Shown: positions 23,007-35,763 of the stretch, piece after piece
Layout of the letters: each line of letters opens with the position of its first letter
Position numbering within the stretch: the stretch's first letter is position 1
Source of the DNA: Posidonia oceanica
Taxonomy: Eukaryota > Streptophyta > Magnoliopsida > Alismatales > Posidoniaceae
Assembly (NCBI GenBank): GCA_037176725.1
Contig: JAZBRS010000013.1
Location: 12,961,001-13,025,000 of the forward strand
Direction of reading: 5' to 3'
DNA: 64,000 nt
Notes under the pieces: model-generated
Seen by the model: the letters and a program-made list of their open reading frames with translations, nothing else
Told to the model about the DNA's origin: nothing
Databases searched by the model: none
Made by a program: the position numbers and the translations under genes

Positions 23007-24587
23007 TTATCTATATTGTTTGGTCAACTCTGGTGGTATTTTACCTGTCACTAGGTAGTTTACTATATCAACAAAACAAGGTTCAGACGATATTATAAAT
23101 AATTGTTCATCACGGAAACTATCATTTACTAGAGGCTCAATGGAAGGTTCTAAAGTTAATCGGGATAAATGGTCAACAACCACATTCTCACATCCTTTCT
23201 TATCCCTTATCTCAAGGTTAAACTCTTGAAGCAAAAGGATACACCTAATCAATCGAACTTTTGCATCCTTCTTTGCTAACAAGTGCTTAAGAGCTGCATG
23301 GTCAGTATAGATGATTATGTGGGACCCAATTAGGTAGGACCGAAATTTTTCTAAGGCAAAAACCAAAGTTAAGAATTCTTTCTAAGTGGTTGAATAATTC
23401 CATTGAGCATCATTCAATGTTCTACTAGCATAGTAAATTACATGTGGCAGCTTGTTAATCCTTTGACCTAACACAACACCAATTGCATAATCAAATGCAT
23501 CATACATGAGCTCAAATGGTTGGATCCAATCGAATGGGTTAATAATAAGAGCTGAGGTTAGTGCCTTCTTGAGGTGTTCAAATGCTTTAAGCCACTCAGG
23601 AGTGAAGTCAAAAGGGACATCCTTAGACAATAGATTAGTTAAGGATCTAGCAATGTTGCTAAAATCCTTAATAAATATTTTATAAAACCCTGCATGTCCT
23701 AAGAAAGCTCTAATGTCCTTAACTGTGGTTGGTGGAGGAAGATTAGCAATAAGGTCTACTTTGACTCGGTCCACTTCAATTCCTTTTTTCGATATGGCAT
23801 GACCTAAGACAATGCATTGTTGAACCATGAAGTGACATTTTTCCCAATTAAGTGTCAAATTCTTCACTCTACACCTTTTCAAAACTAATTCAAGATGATA
23901 AAGACCTTTAGAGAAATTTGAGTCAAAAATAGAGAAATAATCCATGAAAATTTCTAAAAATCTCTTCACCATATCAGAGAAGATGCTCACCATGCATCTC
24001 TGGAAACATCTCTAGAAAGTGGATGAAATGTTGCATAGGCCAAAGGACATGTGACGATAGGCAAAGATTCTAAAAGGACAGGTGAAGGTGGTACTCTCTT
24101 AATCCTCAAGAACAATAAGAATTTGGTTATAATCGGAATATCCATCAAGAAAACAATAATACTCATGTCCAGCTAACCGTTCCGACATCTAATCAATGAA
24201 TGCCAAAGGAAAATGGTCTTTCTTGGTTGCCGCATTAAGTTTCCGATAGTCAATGCATACTCGTCATGTTGTTTGGATGCGATTGGGGACAAACTCATTG
24301 TCATTATTTTGGATCACAATAATTTCAGATTTCTTTGGAACTACTTGGACTAGACTTACCCATGAGCTATCTGAGATGGGATAAATGATCCCATTATCTA
24401 GACATTTTAATATGTCTTTTCTTACATCTTCCTTCATTACAAGGTTTAACCGCCTTTGTGGATCTCTAACTGGATGAGCTTCCTCTATTAAGTGAATCCG
24501 ATGTTGCACAATTGTTAGACTAATCCCCTTGATATCAGCCACGGTCCATCTTATGGCTTCGTTATTCTCCCAAAAGACAGTTAACAA
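23007..24587 (-). pseudogene. Athila reverse transcriptase and RNase H, broken
   Basis: It copies element RNA into DNA. Frame 24587-24264 gives the N-terminal fingers (HRIHLIEEAHPVRDPQRRLN). A degenerate stretch with stops (24263-23994) holds VCIDYRKLNAATKKDHFPL. Frame 23993-23382 covers the palm and connection, with IFMDYFSIF where FMDDFSVF is expected, so one catalytic Asp has become Tyr. It continues with LGHAISKKGIEVD and AFLGHAGFY. A stop at 23381 precedes the RNase H frame (23366-23007) with [17 protein letters not shown] and [20 protein letters not shown]. The order and spacing are normal for gypsy pol. Confidence 0.9.
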
Positions 24588-25091
24588 AGTCTCCTTTTTA
24601 TTCTGAGTTAAGTTGGTTGCAATGATTACAGGAATGGTCTAATATTGTCCTTAATAAGCATACTTGAGATGTTCAGGTAAAGGTTTAAGCTCTAGTATAG
24701 GTGGTTCCTCAATGGATGGCTTAGGGCTTGGTCTGGACTCGGACATGACAAGCTCTGGAGGAGGGTTTTGCCAATTGTTTGGCTTATGGGTCCACCATTG
24801 GATTAACTTATTGGCTTCTTCAACAAACATTAATTCATCTCCGAAGATCTTCTCAAAACTTTAGTCAAATTAGCCTAAATCAAATTCAATGTCATCCTCT
24901 ATTAGGTCTTCTTCTTCTGAGAAATCTTCAACCTCAATTGTCTCATCTGGTTCATTGATTAACTGTTTATCCAAATTAAAAATGTTAAATGTGATTGTCA
25001 AATCTCCATAATTTAATCTCATTAAACCATTTCAACAATTGATTAAAGCATTGGTTATGGCTAAGAAGGGTCGACCTAGGAAAACTTGAAT

Positions 25092-25319
25092 TTAGCCTTT
25101 AAGGTAAGTTAAGGGTTGGGTTTCTAATATTACAAAAAAATCTACAAGATATACGAATTCACCAACCTTGATCAGAACATCTTCAACAATTGCTTTTGGC
25201 ATTTTAATTGATCTATCAGCCAATTGCAATATTACCCTAGTTGGTTTCAACTCGCCTGACCCTAATTGCCCATGCACCGAGTACGACAATAGGTTGACAC
25301 TAGCTCTTAGATTTAGCAA
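25092..25319 (-). pseudogene. Athila aspartic protease, active site lost
   Basis: This enzyme cuts the Gag-Pol polyprotein. The frame contains the conserved Athila stretch LGSGELKPT then LQLADRSIK and the AIVEDVLIKVG segment. The active site, normally D-L-G-A-S, reads N-L-R-A-S, so the catalytic Asp is replaced by Asn and the Gly by Arg. A TTA/TAG stop region at about 25090 interrupts the link to the reverse transcriptase. It lies directly downstream of gag and upstream of the polymerase region. Confidence 0.85.
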
Positions 25320-25471
25320 AGCCCTATCAATTTTAGTATTACCTATTGTACATAAAATTGTGAGACTTCAGGGTCGTTATATTTCATAGGTAGTTGATTT
25401 GTCAAAATAGAGCTAACATTAACTGCTAGAAATGTTTTCTTAGGCATATTGGTGATTCTCTTCTGAGTGCG

Positions 25472-27261
25472 CTAGTCCTTAAGGTATTTGGCATATGTAG
25501 GGACTTGTTGGATTGCATCTAAGAGATGAATACTTACCTTAACTTGTCTAAACACCTCTAATATATTTTCCATTTGTGTAGATTCATTTTTATTTTTGAG
25601 CCTATTAGGAGATTGGGCTATTGGTTTCCGTATGGGCTCAACAGATGATTCATTAGAGGGGCCAACATATTTATTGGGTCCTTCAGAATTCTCAGGCTCC
25701 TTAGACTGGCCTAAGTGGGATTGGAATGGTGTAGTTGAGTCAGAAGGTGAGTCCTTCTGATTTACCTTCTGACTCCGAACAGCATGATCAGGCATGACAG
25801 CATGATTGTCTACCTGTTTTCCAGATCTTAATGCAACGACTGTGTTAACCTGGTTATTTTGAATCATATGAACGTGACCTTCATTTGAATTTTGGCTTTA
25901 ACCTTTGGGGTTCATGATGGTTTGGCTAGGGAAATTCCCTCTCTCCCTCTCACCTACAGTATTTGCTAGTTGGCAAACCTGCATTTCTAACTGTGCTATG
26001 GCTTGTGTGTTGACTGTTAGAAACTAGTTCATATTCTGCACAAATTGGCTATTGAATTGGACTAAATTAGCCACATTGGTGGAGATTTGAGAGTTGGCCT
26101 TGAGAAGGGCCTCCAAGTCTTTCTCTAAGCTACTTAGTCTTTTATCATTTCCATTAAATCCTGGAGGTGGATTAGGTTGTTGGCCTACATGATAATTTTG
26201 CTGAGGTCTTAGATTGGGTCTAGTATAATTCTAATTCTGTTAAGGTCCTTGGTTAAAATTAGGATTTGTGCCACCCTGACTAGGGTGCTAACTCCATGAG
26301 AAATTAGGGTGATTCCTCCATTCTGGTTGCAAGTTGGGGCATACAGATCATGTGTAGGCATTTGAAAAGTAGCATTTACCTATTCAGGCTTGAAAGTAGG
26401 TTGACCCATGAATGAGGGGCATTCCTTCATCACATGACTAATCATGTCGCATTGATTACACATTGGAGAAGAATTAGATACTTGATGTAAATGAGCTCTT
26501 TTTTCTAGCTTTAAGTCTTCTAACCTACGGATAATTGAGCCCATTTTAGCTTCAGTGGCTAGAGAAGTCTACACTTGGTGAATCCCACTTGGAGATGAAT
26601 TGGTGGTTATTGGGTCATTTGTGTTTTCCCATTGCATTATCTTCTCAGCATATTCTTCTAGAATTTTCCAAGCTTCCCTTTCATCTTTGCTCATGAATTC
26701 TCCATTACATATGGCTTCTAGGGTTCTCCTAGACTCAATTCCTAAACCCTCATAGACAATTTGACACAACCTCCATTTTTCAATTCCATGATGAAGGTAT
26801 TGGGCTAGTAAGTCCTTAAACCTATCAAAATACTTCCAAAATGGTTCACTTGCACTCTGTTTGAATAGACTTATTTCGTTCCTAATTCGAGCCATTTTAT
26901 GATTAGGATAGTATTTTTTTAATAAGGCCACAACAAATTCATCCCAAGTTGAAATTGAGTTGACTGGCAAGTTATAATGCCATTACTTGGCTCCATCTTG
27001 TAGGGCAAAGGTGTTGAATGTAAGTCGGACTGCATCATCATTAAGTTGTTGGAGTTTCATCATATTACAGGCCTCCTCAAATTCTTTGATGAAGACATAA
27101 GGGACTTCAAGTCCTGTGAATTTAGGTAGCGTACTAATGTAAGAAGGTTTAAGCTCAAATGATACACCATTAGTAGCTGGAATATTTATATAAGATGGTT
27201 GTGCTGACCTTGTAGGGTAGCACCTATCCTTGAGGGATTCCCTAGGTGGGACTTCCTCCAT
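25472..27261 (-). pseudogene. Athila gag (capsid and nucleocapsid), broken
   Basis: Gag forms the cytoplasmic particle around the RNA. Frame 27261-26983 starts MEEVPPRES and leads into the capsid region with LPKFTGLEVPYVFIKEFEEAC. Frame 26970-26569 continues it (TWDEFVVALLKKYYPNHK, HHGIEKWRLCQIVYEGL). One stop separates the two. A C-x2-C-x4-H-x4-C zinc knuckle, CNQCDMISHVMKEC, lies at about 26415-26465. Frame 25867-25472 carries the linker (VVALRSGKQV) and the pre-protease segment (AIQQVPTYAKYLKD). Stops and frameshifts lie between all parts. Confidence 0.88.
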
Positions 27262-28393
27262 CTCAAAGGGTTTGGGCTCAAATCTAACTAAACGGTCTAA
27301 AAAATCTCTGACCCAAAAGGGATCACGACACTGATTCAGATTAGAAAGGAATGTCCTAGAAGATGAGAAACTCTAGGAGATGAGAAACAGAATCCTAGTC
27401 TAAAGATAGATAAGAAGAATATTCCTAGTGTAGCACACAATTCAAAAAAGCCTTAGAAATAATGTTGACCTAAAAACAACTAGACAACTCCTAACTTTCA
27501 AATTAACATTTGAGATTCTCAAATCAAAATTCTCTAACCTAGTTGGCTAGATCAATGGAGGAAGGTGGGAGGCTCTTCGTGCTTGAGTAACAGATCTAAT
27601 TAAATAACCACTTGTCTTTTATGGTTTTAACCTTGTGAACCACTTTTCTAGACACCAAGTAGGAGAAGAATTTAAATTTGATTCACCCTTAGGCTCCCTT
27701 GTCCTACTGAGCTTGAATCTTAGGGGCCAATGTCTGCTTGATTTTAATTTAGGCTTGGGTCAATGCTTTATGTTTGATATTATTGTTTTGGGCTAAGGAA
27801 GGGTGATGAAATTCCCACCTTATCTTGTGCTATGGGTGGTACCCTTAGGTACTTTGATATAAATGCGCAATCAATATGCTCAAACAAGGGGTTCTTCCTA
27901 CTAACTATATACTCTTAAATGTGAGAAATTGAGTAGTAGAACACGTACTTTTCCTTCCAGCAATCACTAAAAATAAAATCGACAAGAAATAGAAAATATT
28001 TTAAATGCACACTATATGATGTATGCCCTCAAGAACAAGTTTCTATCTTGTCATGAAAGATTTTTAATTAGGTTCACGTTTATGTTCGATTTTTAAATAA
28101 ATGATCGAGAAAAATCAGAAATCAAAGCAATATATAACCCTAAAACAAGATTATAGAAAAATCCAAAATTATCAGGAAAATTATCTAACATGGGCGCCCA
28201 AGAGGCACTGGAAGTTCAGATTGGCGCTTGGGAGATGCTCCTGCTTCCTAAGATTTCCTGAAATTTTTTTCTAGAATCTCGTGATTTTTTCGATAAATGT
28301 TTCTACAAGATTGAAATCACAAAGTAAATGTTTTTTTAGATAAAAAAAGAAAAAAAGAAATAATTGACAAGAATCAATGTTATGAAACACTAA
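27262..28393 (-). other. 5' leader of the Athila element
   Basis: Non-coding DNA between the primer site and gag, as usual in Athila. No reading frame longer than chance was seen. Confidence 0.6.
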
Positions 28394-28411
28394 TACCTGA
28401 CAACGATGTCA
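28394..28411 (-). other. Decayed tRNA-Asp-type primer binding site of Athila
   Basis: On the minus strand, six bases after the 5' LTR, TGACATCGTTGTCAGGTA aligns with the canonical Athila site TGGCGCCGTTGCCGGGGA. Most differences are G to A or C to T changes, as expected from decay of methylated cytosines on both strands. Confidence 0.6.
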
Positions 28412-28417
28412 AAAACT

Positions 28418-29685
28418 TGATATATACGTTTTAATTAACCTCAATTGCATGACGTAGAAGGTAGCACGTCGGCAAGTACAGGTCGATTCCACAGAGAAAA
28501 AAGTTTCAAAAACAAAGATTAACTATCAATTATTGAAAGGGTTTGGGAGGGTTGATCTTTAAAAGCTAAAACTAGACTATCAGGCTGCAATAAAATTAAT
28601 TAAAACCTAGGGTTTCGAATCCATTCATGTGAAGTTGAAAATGCATTATTAAATATACTCTGTCTCTTGTTTAAGATTTCAATATTGATTAAATAATTTT
28701 TACCCTAACAAGCATAAACTATATGCAATGCATCATAGAATATCAAGTGAGGAATAAAAATATATAGAGCCAAATAAATCAAATGATATATGATAGAACC
28801 GAGATTATATATATAACTCCCAATTCATTCTTCTCTAAGCATAGGCTAAAAAGATTAATTCAATATTAACCTATTAAAGTTTATCGAATGATGAGCGATT
28901 TATGTAATACACATCTGTTCTACATAATCATAACAACAAAGAACAAAAGAAAGAAAATAAACTTAATCATAACATCTCAATTCACATGAACTTCATCTCA
29001 ACCCGAGAATTAAAAACTTAGCTACTCATGATGATGACAAAAAATAAAAACTCAAATAAAGGATATGAAATAAAAGACATAATTGAAGAGAAAAACAATT
29101 TTATTGATAGAACCTGAGATTACAAATAAAGAAACACTTGAAGTTCTTTCACAGCAACAGGGCGAAAGTCTAAGCCTAAAAGGTGGAAGATGATCTCTTA
29201 GATCTACAACTTGGATCCTTTTATAGACTTACAAAAGCTTCCTTACGTTGGAGACAAATTCGATTTCAACATTTAAATTCTAATTTCAAATATAAGATAT
29301 TTCAACTGAAGATCGTAACGACTAAAGACTAGGTTAAAAATATCCTCCACGGATGCCTAGGAGACGCTTTTTGCGCAATCAGGTGCCTGGGAGGCGTCCA
29401 CGTCAACCGAAATTTCATTTGACTTGTTCCATTCGTTAGCTGATATTTGTCTAAGTATTGACGTGCATTGAAAATGTGAATTTGAGTTCTCGACGTAGCT
29501 CCACAATTTTTCATGCAAAATTCTTTTCTTTTCTGGTACATTTATTCTTTTTCCCTCCTTTTTCTAAATTCTTTCTAAGTCCTCAGGTTCCTGCAAAATT
29601 TACACAAAACACATCGAGTAGTATTAATTATATACATTAATCAATAAATATGGGGAATAAAATATGTATAAATTATGATTTATCA
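28418..29685 (-). repeat. 5' LTR of the Athila element
   Basis: It pairs with 14345-15611 at nearly equal length (1,268 and 1,267 bp). On the minus strand it begins TGATAAATCATAATT. A TATA-like box lies at 29217-29227 on the minus strand. The copies differ by many point changes, so the insertion is not recent. Confidence 0.9.
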
Positions 29686-30561
29686 CCCACAATGGTCTCA
29701 AATGTTAATACAACTAACGACATGAATCAATTGTGGATGTGTAGTAGGGAATTTAGGCGAAGTAATCTAAACATGTCCATATCTAATTGTTCCAACCTTA
29801 TATTTTAGTGAGATCATCATAAATATCAAGAATGAAAATAACAGTAAACTTTATTTCTATAGAAAACGATGTCTATTACAATAGAGCATCCAAATACAAA
29901 CTCCCACTAAACCGATATATCATCAAATGGTACAACACCTATGTGAACAATATGCTCATGAAAGACCTTGGGTGGTATTCTCTTAGTAAACGGATCCGTA
30001 ATCATGGAGTTTGTTCCAGTATACTCTTAGACAACTGACCATCCTAGATTCTTTCTTTGACAACAAAGAACTTAATGTCAATATACTTTGACTTTGATTA
30101 GCTCTTGTTGTTATTGGAATATAGCACCGCAAATTTATTATCACAATATAACTTGAGCGGTATTTCAATTCCATTTATAATCTGTAAACCTGTGACAAAA
30201 TTCCTTAATCACATTCCCTAATTGGATGCCTCATAGCATCCTATATACTTTGCTGCCATAGTGGAAGGAGCTCTAAGCGTCTGCTTGACACTTTTCCATG
30301 ACATAGCTCCACCTACTAGTGAGTATACATAGCCTGAAGTGGAACTATGGCTATCTTGGCATCCAGCGAAATCAAAGTCAGAATACCCAATGATCTCCTG
30401 CTGATACAATTTCCTATACATAAGTGCAGAGTCTTTAATTCTTTGCAAATATCGTATGACCCACTTGATAGCTTTCCAGTGATCTATACTTGGATTGCTC
30501 AAATATTTGCCTAATATGATCTGGACTCGTACAAACTTGAACATACATAAGACTCTCAACT
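29686..30561 (-). pseudogene. Ty1/copia pol fragment (end of reverse transcriptase, RNase H)
   Basis: The minus-strand frame 30559-30218 shows the copia connection and RNase H: YLSNPSIDHWKAIKWVIRYL, IIGYSDFDFAGCQDSHSSTS and SWKSVKQTLRAPSTMAAKYI. Downstream, with stops, come the LRNFVTGLQI, LYCDNKFAVLYSNNN and DIKFFVVKER blocks that end copia pol. The 5' part is cut off at 30561, where the 3.9-kb repeat begins inside the codons for the usual G-S-L-M-Y-V/A-Q motif. The 3' LTR of the same element lies beyond the Athila insertion at 13675-14187. The upstream pol was not found anywhere in the window. Confidence 0.88.
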
Positions 30562-33018
30562 TGTAACGACCTAGATTTGGGGCAGCGTTTTAGGCTAGAT
30601 ATTTAAGCTGAAATTCGGGTGTGTTGGATGCTGGAGGCTATAACGTCTAACGTTAGACACGTTTTAGGTAGCGTCTTACGCCTGAATTATGGATTTCTGG
30701 CTTTCTTGGTATTAGACGCAAAGTGTGGCGCGTCTTATGTTAGACGCATGGCGACACGTGTTTAACACCTGTGGTTTGTGAGGGTGAAGTGCGTCTTGCT
30801 AGCGTGTATATCTAGCGTAATTTGCTGGCGCGAGGCCTCATTCAGATAATTCAGCAGTTTGTAATTTGGTTTTAGTGTGGTGGTTGGATTTGGATGTTGT
30901 GCTTTGCTGTTTTGAGGAGGGTGCGAGAGGACAGACATTCAAAGCCTTCTTCCTTTCCTTCTTCCCCTTCCTTCTCCTTCTTCTTCTTCTTCCTCTTCTT
31001 TTGCTTCTTGTTCTCTTTCTTCAGAAAAGGAGAGAGAGACAGAGAGATGGTGAGGGAGATGGAGAGCGTTGAGCCGACCATTTCCCTGTGCTGGTGAGGT
31101 GGCGGCGAGGCAAGTCAAGGAGGTCGTGCGGGCTCAATGGGAAGAGAGGAAGTCGCTGTACGTGGAGGTGATCGTCAGCGGCCGTCGAGGGTCAGTGTGC
31201 ATCACTGGTGAACGGTACACATCCCTAAATCCCTCTTTTCAAGCCTAAATTAATAGTAAGAGCATGTGTAAGATGATTATGCTGTGTGGATGTGGTAGAA
31301 AGATTTTAGAAGATTTTTTGGAGAATTTAATGGCATTTATGACTGTGTGTAATTGCGTCGGGTGTATAGTCGCTTCAATGTTTATGTAAACTTTGATTGA
31401 TGATTTCTTGAACTACATGCATCCAATCGTTATGATTTTTGTCCTAAATGATAGATCATCTCTAGATCTTCATTTTGACATAATGCATGTGATTTTTGGA
31501 TATGTGTAGTGAGACCCGTCGGGTTTCCCATTTGCGGATGAACAGTAATTGTGAATAGTGAATGTGAGTTTTGGATTATGATATCTTGAGCTACATCTAT
31601 CGGATCTTGATGATTTTTATCCTAAATGGTAGATCATTTCGAGATCTTCAGTTTGACATATTGTATGTGATTTTTGGATGTGTATGGTGAGATTAGTTGA
31701 GTTTTCCATTTTTAAATAAATAATATTGTGAATAGTGACTGTGAGCTTTGGTTTGCGATTTCTCGAGTTTTATACATCGGATTTTGATGATTTTTGTTCC
31801 AAATGATAGAGTGTCTAGAGATCTTCAATTTGACATGCTGTATATAAATTTTGAATGATTTATAGATTTTTGGTGGTTATTATTTACCTGTGATTAGTAC
31901 TGTACTAAGAGAAGGGAGGAAGGAGGCGATGGCACCGTGCTTGGGAAAATTACACTTCGGGCCCTATTTTTGTATTAAATCAACCTTGCTTCCTATTAGT
32001 TGTGATTAATTATTACACATGGAAAATTACATAGTAGACCTTGTACTTTGACACATCAATTGATTTCCTTTAGCATGCAATGATAAATAATTAGAAATGA
32101 TCTTGAGGTAATGCCTAAATGATTTCGTAAGATTCCGCTTATGTTATAGGTGAAATAAAAGACAAAAGGACTTAGAAATACTAAGGTTTTTCCTAATGGT
32201 CTAGATGCCAATAGGATTAATGTTTAACCTTAGGATTAGTTATTGAATTAATATCTGTGTGGTGCACTGAATTGCGTATTCGGTGGCATTGTTTGGGGTG
32301 TTTGACGCTAAGCTAGCAGTGTCTTTTATAAGACACAGGCTAGTATATGTCCTACACTCTTGCACCAGAACACAGAGTTCTGGATGTGGTTTGTGTTAGT
32401 GTTTAGTCTTATAAGTTAAATGGGACTTCAAGACCGTTGTTTTGGTTTCTGTGTGGGTTCTTCTGGGTGTACTTTATGCCCAAAAGGTGCTTTTGCTTCT
32501 CTGTTCACTGTGTTTTGGTTTTTGCTTGGGTTGTCGTCGTGGGTTGAGCGAGGCGCTCTACACTTAGACACTCCCAATGTGTGGTTTTCTGGGCCTGACA
32601 GAGGAGTTATTTAGGCTGTGTTTTGAACTGTGTTTTGGGGTATTTGACTTAATTGGTTTTGAAATGGTTTTCCAAAAGAGTTTTGGAAAGGAAATGCATA
32701 AGTTTTGCAAAGGTTTTGGAAAGTGTTTTTCGGTGTTCTCTGTTTATGGTGGACCAAGAGGGCGGGGTGTCGTGTTGTCGGAATGAGGGGATATGACAAT
32801 ATGCCTGGATGGTCGAGCACGCTACCTAGGATGAGGTGCTGAGACCAAGAGGCTGCAGGCAAGTGTTCGACAGATTCTGGAGGTATGATACTCCTGGATT
32901 GTCGTCAACGAGGTCGAGACTGAGGTCCGCTGGTCGAGGTGCTGGCTGCGTTCAGAGGTTTGACACTTCGTTTGCCCTAGGTGCCAAGACTCAGGGTACA
33001 GTTTGGACCTAGTGGTAT
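30562..33018 (+). repeat. 3.9-kb LTR-like repeat, plus-strand copy, first part
   Basis: It begins TGTAACGACC and aligns along its length with the complement of 21612 to about 19250. Shared blocks include the repeated leader segments around GATCTTGATGATTTTTATCC (31600) and GGACTTCAAGACC (32420). It is broken at 33018 by the Tat-like element. The last five bases (GGTAT, 33014-33018) are the target-site copy. The sequence resumes at 59337. The 30866-31097 open frames are low-complexity CT/GA tracts and not genes. Confidence 0.8.
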
Positions 33019-35744
33019 TGTTGACACTCCGTTTTGGTAACTGATCGTTGGTGGATTTCTCTGGGAGCTTGCTCGGACTGTGGCATGGCAGACCTAGACC
33101 TAAACCCTAATCCAAACCCTAAACCTAAACCCCACCTCTTAGCCAAACCAAACCCTAAACCCACCCAATACCTTAAAACCTACCCAAACCTAGTTTACAC
33201 CAAAGCCCAGGCCTATTAGTAGCCCAACACACCCTACAACAGGCCCTGTCCTGGCAGAACGCAATGTCGCCTGTCCCAGTGGTGACTGGTTCCGTCACCA
33301 CTTATATCGGCTACTTGTGTTGTCACCCTACTGAGAGGCGACACAAGGAGAGAACTAGAGCAGCCCCGCCACCTGTTTAAACTCTCCCGCGCCGTGCGTC
33401 TTTGGACGTTTCCAGCCACTCCCGTGCACGGCACCTCCTTGCCAGAGCTCGCCCTTACCTCTGACACCTCGCCAAGCCATGCCCTGCCATGTTCTCCCGT
33501 GCACACCTTGCCCTGCCACCTCCAGCCTGTTGCAAGCGTTGACAGAGCAAAACTAGGGAGAGGAGAACCCATTCGACGATGGTGCTCATTCCCAGCAGAG
33601 AACTCACTCCACGGCACACCCCCGCTCTCCCTCACATTCCCTGGCCACTCACTAGCATCCCAGCAGCCCGACGCATCCCCGAGCATCACCGAACGCTCGC
33701 CGCAGCACCCCGTCGCCGGTTTCGCGCACCGTCTTCTTCGACGAACCCAACGAACGAATCGACACACCCTCGAGTATCTGAGCCTCCAAACAACTCCCCC
33801 AAGATCGCAAAGCCACGTCGAGCGCAGCCCAGCCATTTCGTTGCTTTGTCGCCACATCCTGCATCGACGTCGACAGGAGCCTCGCCGGCCACACGCCTCC
33901 CACGTCGGTAGCATCACTCGTGCCTCGTCTTAGGTAAATAATGCATCCCTGACCTTCGTAGGAACCTACTCTCGCTTCCTTGCCTATTAATTGTGCACAT
34001 TTTATTGGTTTTTTCCGAGTTCCACTCGCAGTTTTCTTCTTCTTCCCTGGCAACAGCTTCGCCGGCCGTGCGAGGTCACTGGCTGTAAGCACGACCGGGG
34101 AACCGCCGTTTGGGCTCGCTTTGCATCCCTCTTTCTCCCTCGACCTCGCCACGACGCTCCAGTAGTAGTTCGAGCTCGCAGCCGTCGACCCCAACACGCG
34201 GTCGGCGAGCTCGGTGGGGGGAGGACATGAGTGCATGTTTTTCGGATTTCTCCACCTGCATTGCATCCACGGACCTTCCTCAAACTCCCTCAGTCCTCTT
34301 CGTGCACTGAGGCGGCGTCCTGCGGCCTGTTGGCCTTCCCCAAGGCCGGCAGATGCGCGCGTTCCCGGCGAAGAGTGGTGGAGGTGGGGAGAGAGATCCA
34401 GATGCCCATTTTTTGTTTTAAATATATGTTTGTGTTCCTAGATATGCCATCTAGCTATTCCAGTCACTAGTCGCATGTTTTGCATCGCCGGTGACGCGAG
34501 ATTTGGTGATGAAACCCGACCATCGGACTACCAGGTGCGTCGCTTGTTCTAGCGGCGACTTGTCACGCGTTTCTGGCAGTCCCTGGGCCGACCTTTGAAC
34601 CGACATATCTCGTGATCCAGGCCCCCATTTTGTAAAATAATTGCATTATTGTATTTCCTGAGATGCCATCTAGATCTGTATACGTTTGTTTGCATGTTTT
34701 ACGATCATTTGCATAGCTAGATCGGGTGCCGAAGTTCGCTGTTTGGACTGTCTGAAGCAGCTGGCGCCGCCTGTCCTAGGGGCGATGTGTGCCGTCATTG
34801 CGCATACCGGCGACGTGTGCCATCGCCGTTTTGAGGGGTGACTGGTGCCTTCATCGCGCATACCGACGACGTGTCCCGTCGCCGTGGTGAGAGGCGATCG
34901 AGGCCAGTGGCCAGACTGTGGATAGAGCCCCCTCATTTGCCGCTTTGTGTTTCGTTTACTCGACTCGACTCGCTTGGTTTCGGTTTTGCTTTCCTGGATT
35001 GTTTATCATTGCATTATGGTATTTCAACTTTAACTAGTCATTTTGGCATGGTTTTACTAAGCTTAGCATGTTTATGAATACATGTTGCATGCCGCCTCCT
35101 TGCATTGCATGGCTTTCTCCGACGTTTTAGTTTCTCGCTTGCATCCATTAGGGCAATGATGCTTATGGTTTAGACTTCTTTAGAACCGTGGTATGTCCGG
35201 TTTAGATACCAACAGCGCCGCTGAGTACATAGATCGCACGTTTTGTTTTCCCTCATGCGTCATGGCATCTTAAGCATGTAATTAAGTATACATTAGGCAT
35301 TCATAGCATGGCATAGCATTATCGCCTACGGGCATACAATTTATGGCAAGCACCGCCGACATTCCTGCATATGTGAGCGAAAAGCCTAGAAAGACCGATT
35401 CCGGGCGTATCAGGGGTGCCTAACACATTCCCCGTGCGTAACAGGAGTTATTACCCTTTTTTTGGCCCGTAATGACCATTATGCCCTTATCCATTGGCAT
35501 GAGTCACGCATTTAGCAGCATTAGCACGCATTTGCATGTTTCAATCATGTTTTCCTCGGTTTTCCTCGTCTTTCCGATAATAGACTAGGTGGCGACTCCA
35601 TTTTTGCTTTATCTTTGCTTTTTCGGCGTTTTCCCGGTGTTTCTTGAGTCAAGTGTCCTTCCTCGGATTCACCCGCCGATCATTTTTTGACCCTCTCTTT
35701 TCACCCGTGCCGGGCATACGCGACCCAGGTTGTGGATCGATACA
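33019..35744 (+). repeat. 5' LTR of the Tat-like element
   Basis: It pairs with 56606-59331. It begins TGTTGACACTCCG and ends GGATCGATACA. Near its start (33100-33165) are several telomere-like AAACCCTAA motifs. The middle is GC-rich and gives long overlapping open frames (33234-33917 minus, 33394-33933 plus) that are not kept in the other LTR. The end is rich in GCATG. Confidence 0.93.
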
Positions 35745-35745
35745 G

Positions 35746-35763
35746 TGGCGACTCCGTTGGGGA
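35746..35763 (+). other. Primer binding site (tRNA-Arg type)
   Basis: TGGCGACTCCGTTGGGGA starts one base after the 5' LTR. It is complementary to the 3' end of a plant tRNA-Arg (ending in GGAGTCGCCA), the primer known for Ogre elements. Confidence 0.8.

Larger units (their letters stand above)
14345..29685 (-). mobile_element. Athila-type Ty3/gypsy retrotransposon, dead, with nested insertion
   Basis: A 15.3-kb insertion with two LTRs of about 1,267 bp, flanked by CCTAC on the left and CCCAC on the right (4 of 5 bases match). Read on the minus strand the order is 5' LTR, primer site, gag, protease, reverse transcriptase/RNase H, integrase, env-like region, 3' LTR. Without the 3.9-kb repeat at 17707-21612 it is about 11.4 kb, normal for Athila. 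The protein sequences (gag HHGIEKWRLCQIVYEGL, protease LGSGELKPT..LQLADRS) and the GCTCGAGGATTAGCAAAAG near the 3' LTR are also Athila-like. Every gene is broken. Confidence 0.9.

Noticed and set aside
30866..31097. Open frames rich in Leu/Phe or Lys/Glu
   Set aside because: Low-complexity CT/GA tract in an LTR-like repeat; no domain.
33100..33165. True telomere or chromosome end
   Set aside because: Only a few imperfect CCCTAAA units, and the same cluster recurs at the same place in three LTRs.
33234..33933. Overlapping 227- and 179-codon open frames in the Tat-like LTR
   Set aside because: They overlap on opposite strands in GC-rich DNA and are not conserved in the other LTR (56821-57520).
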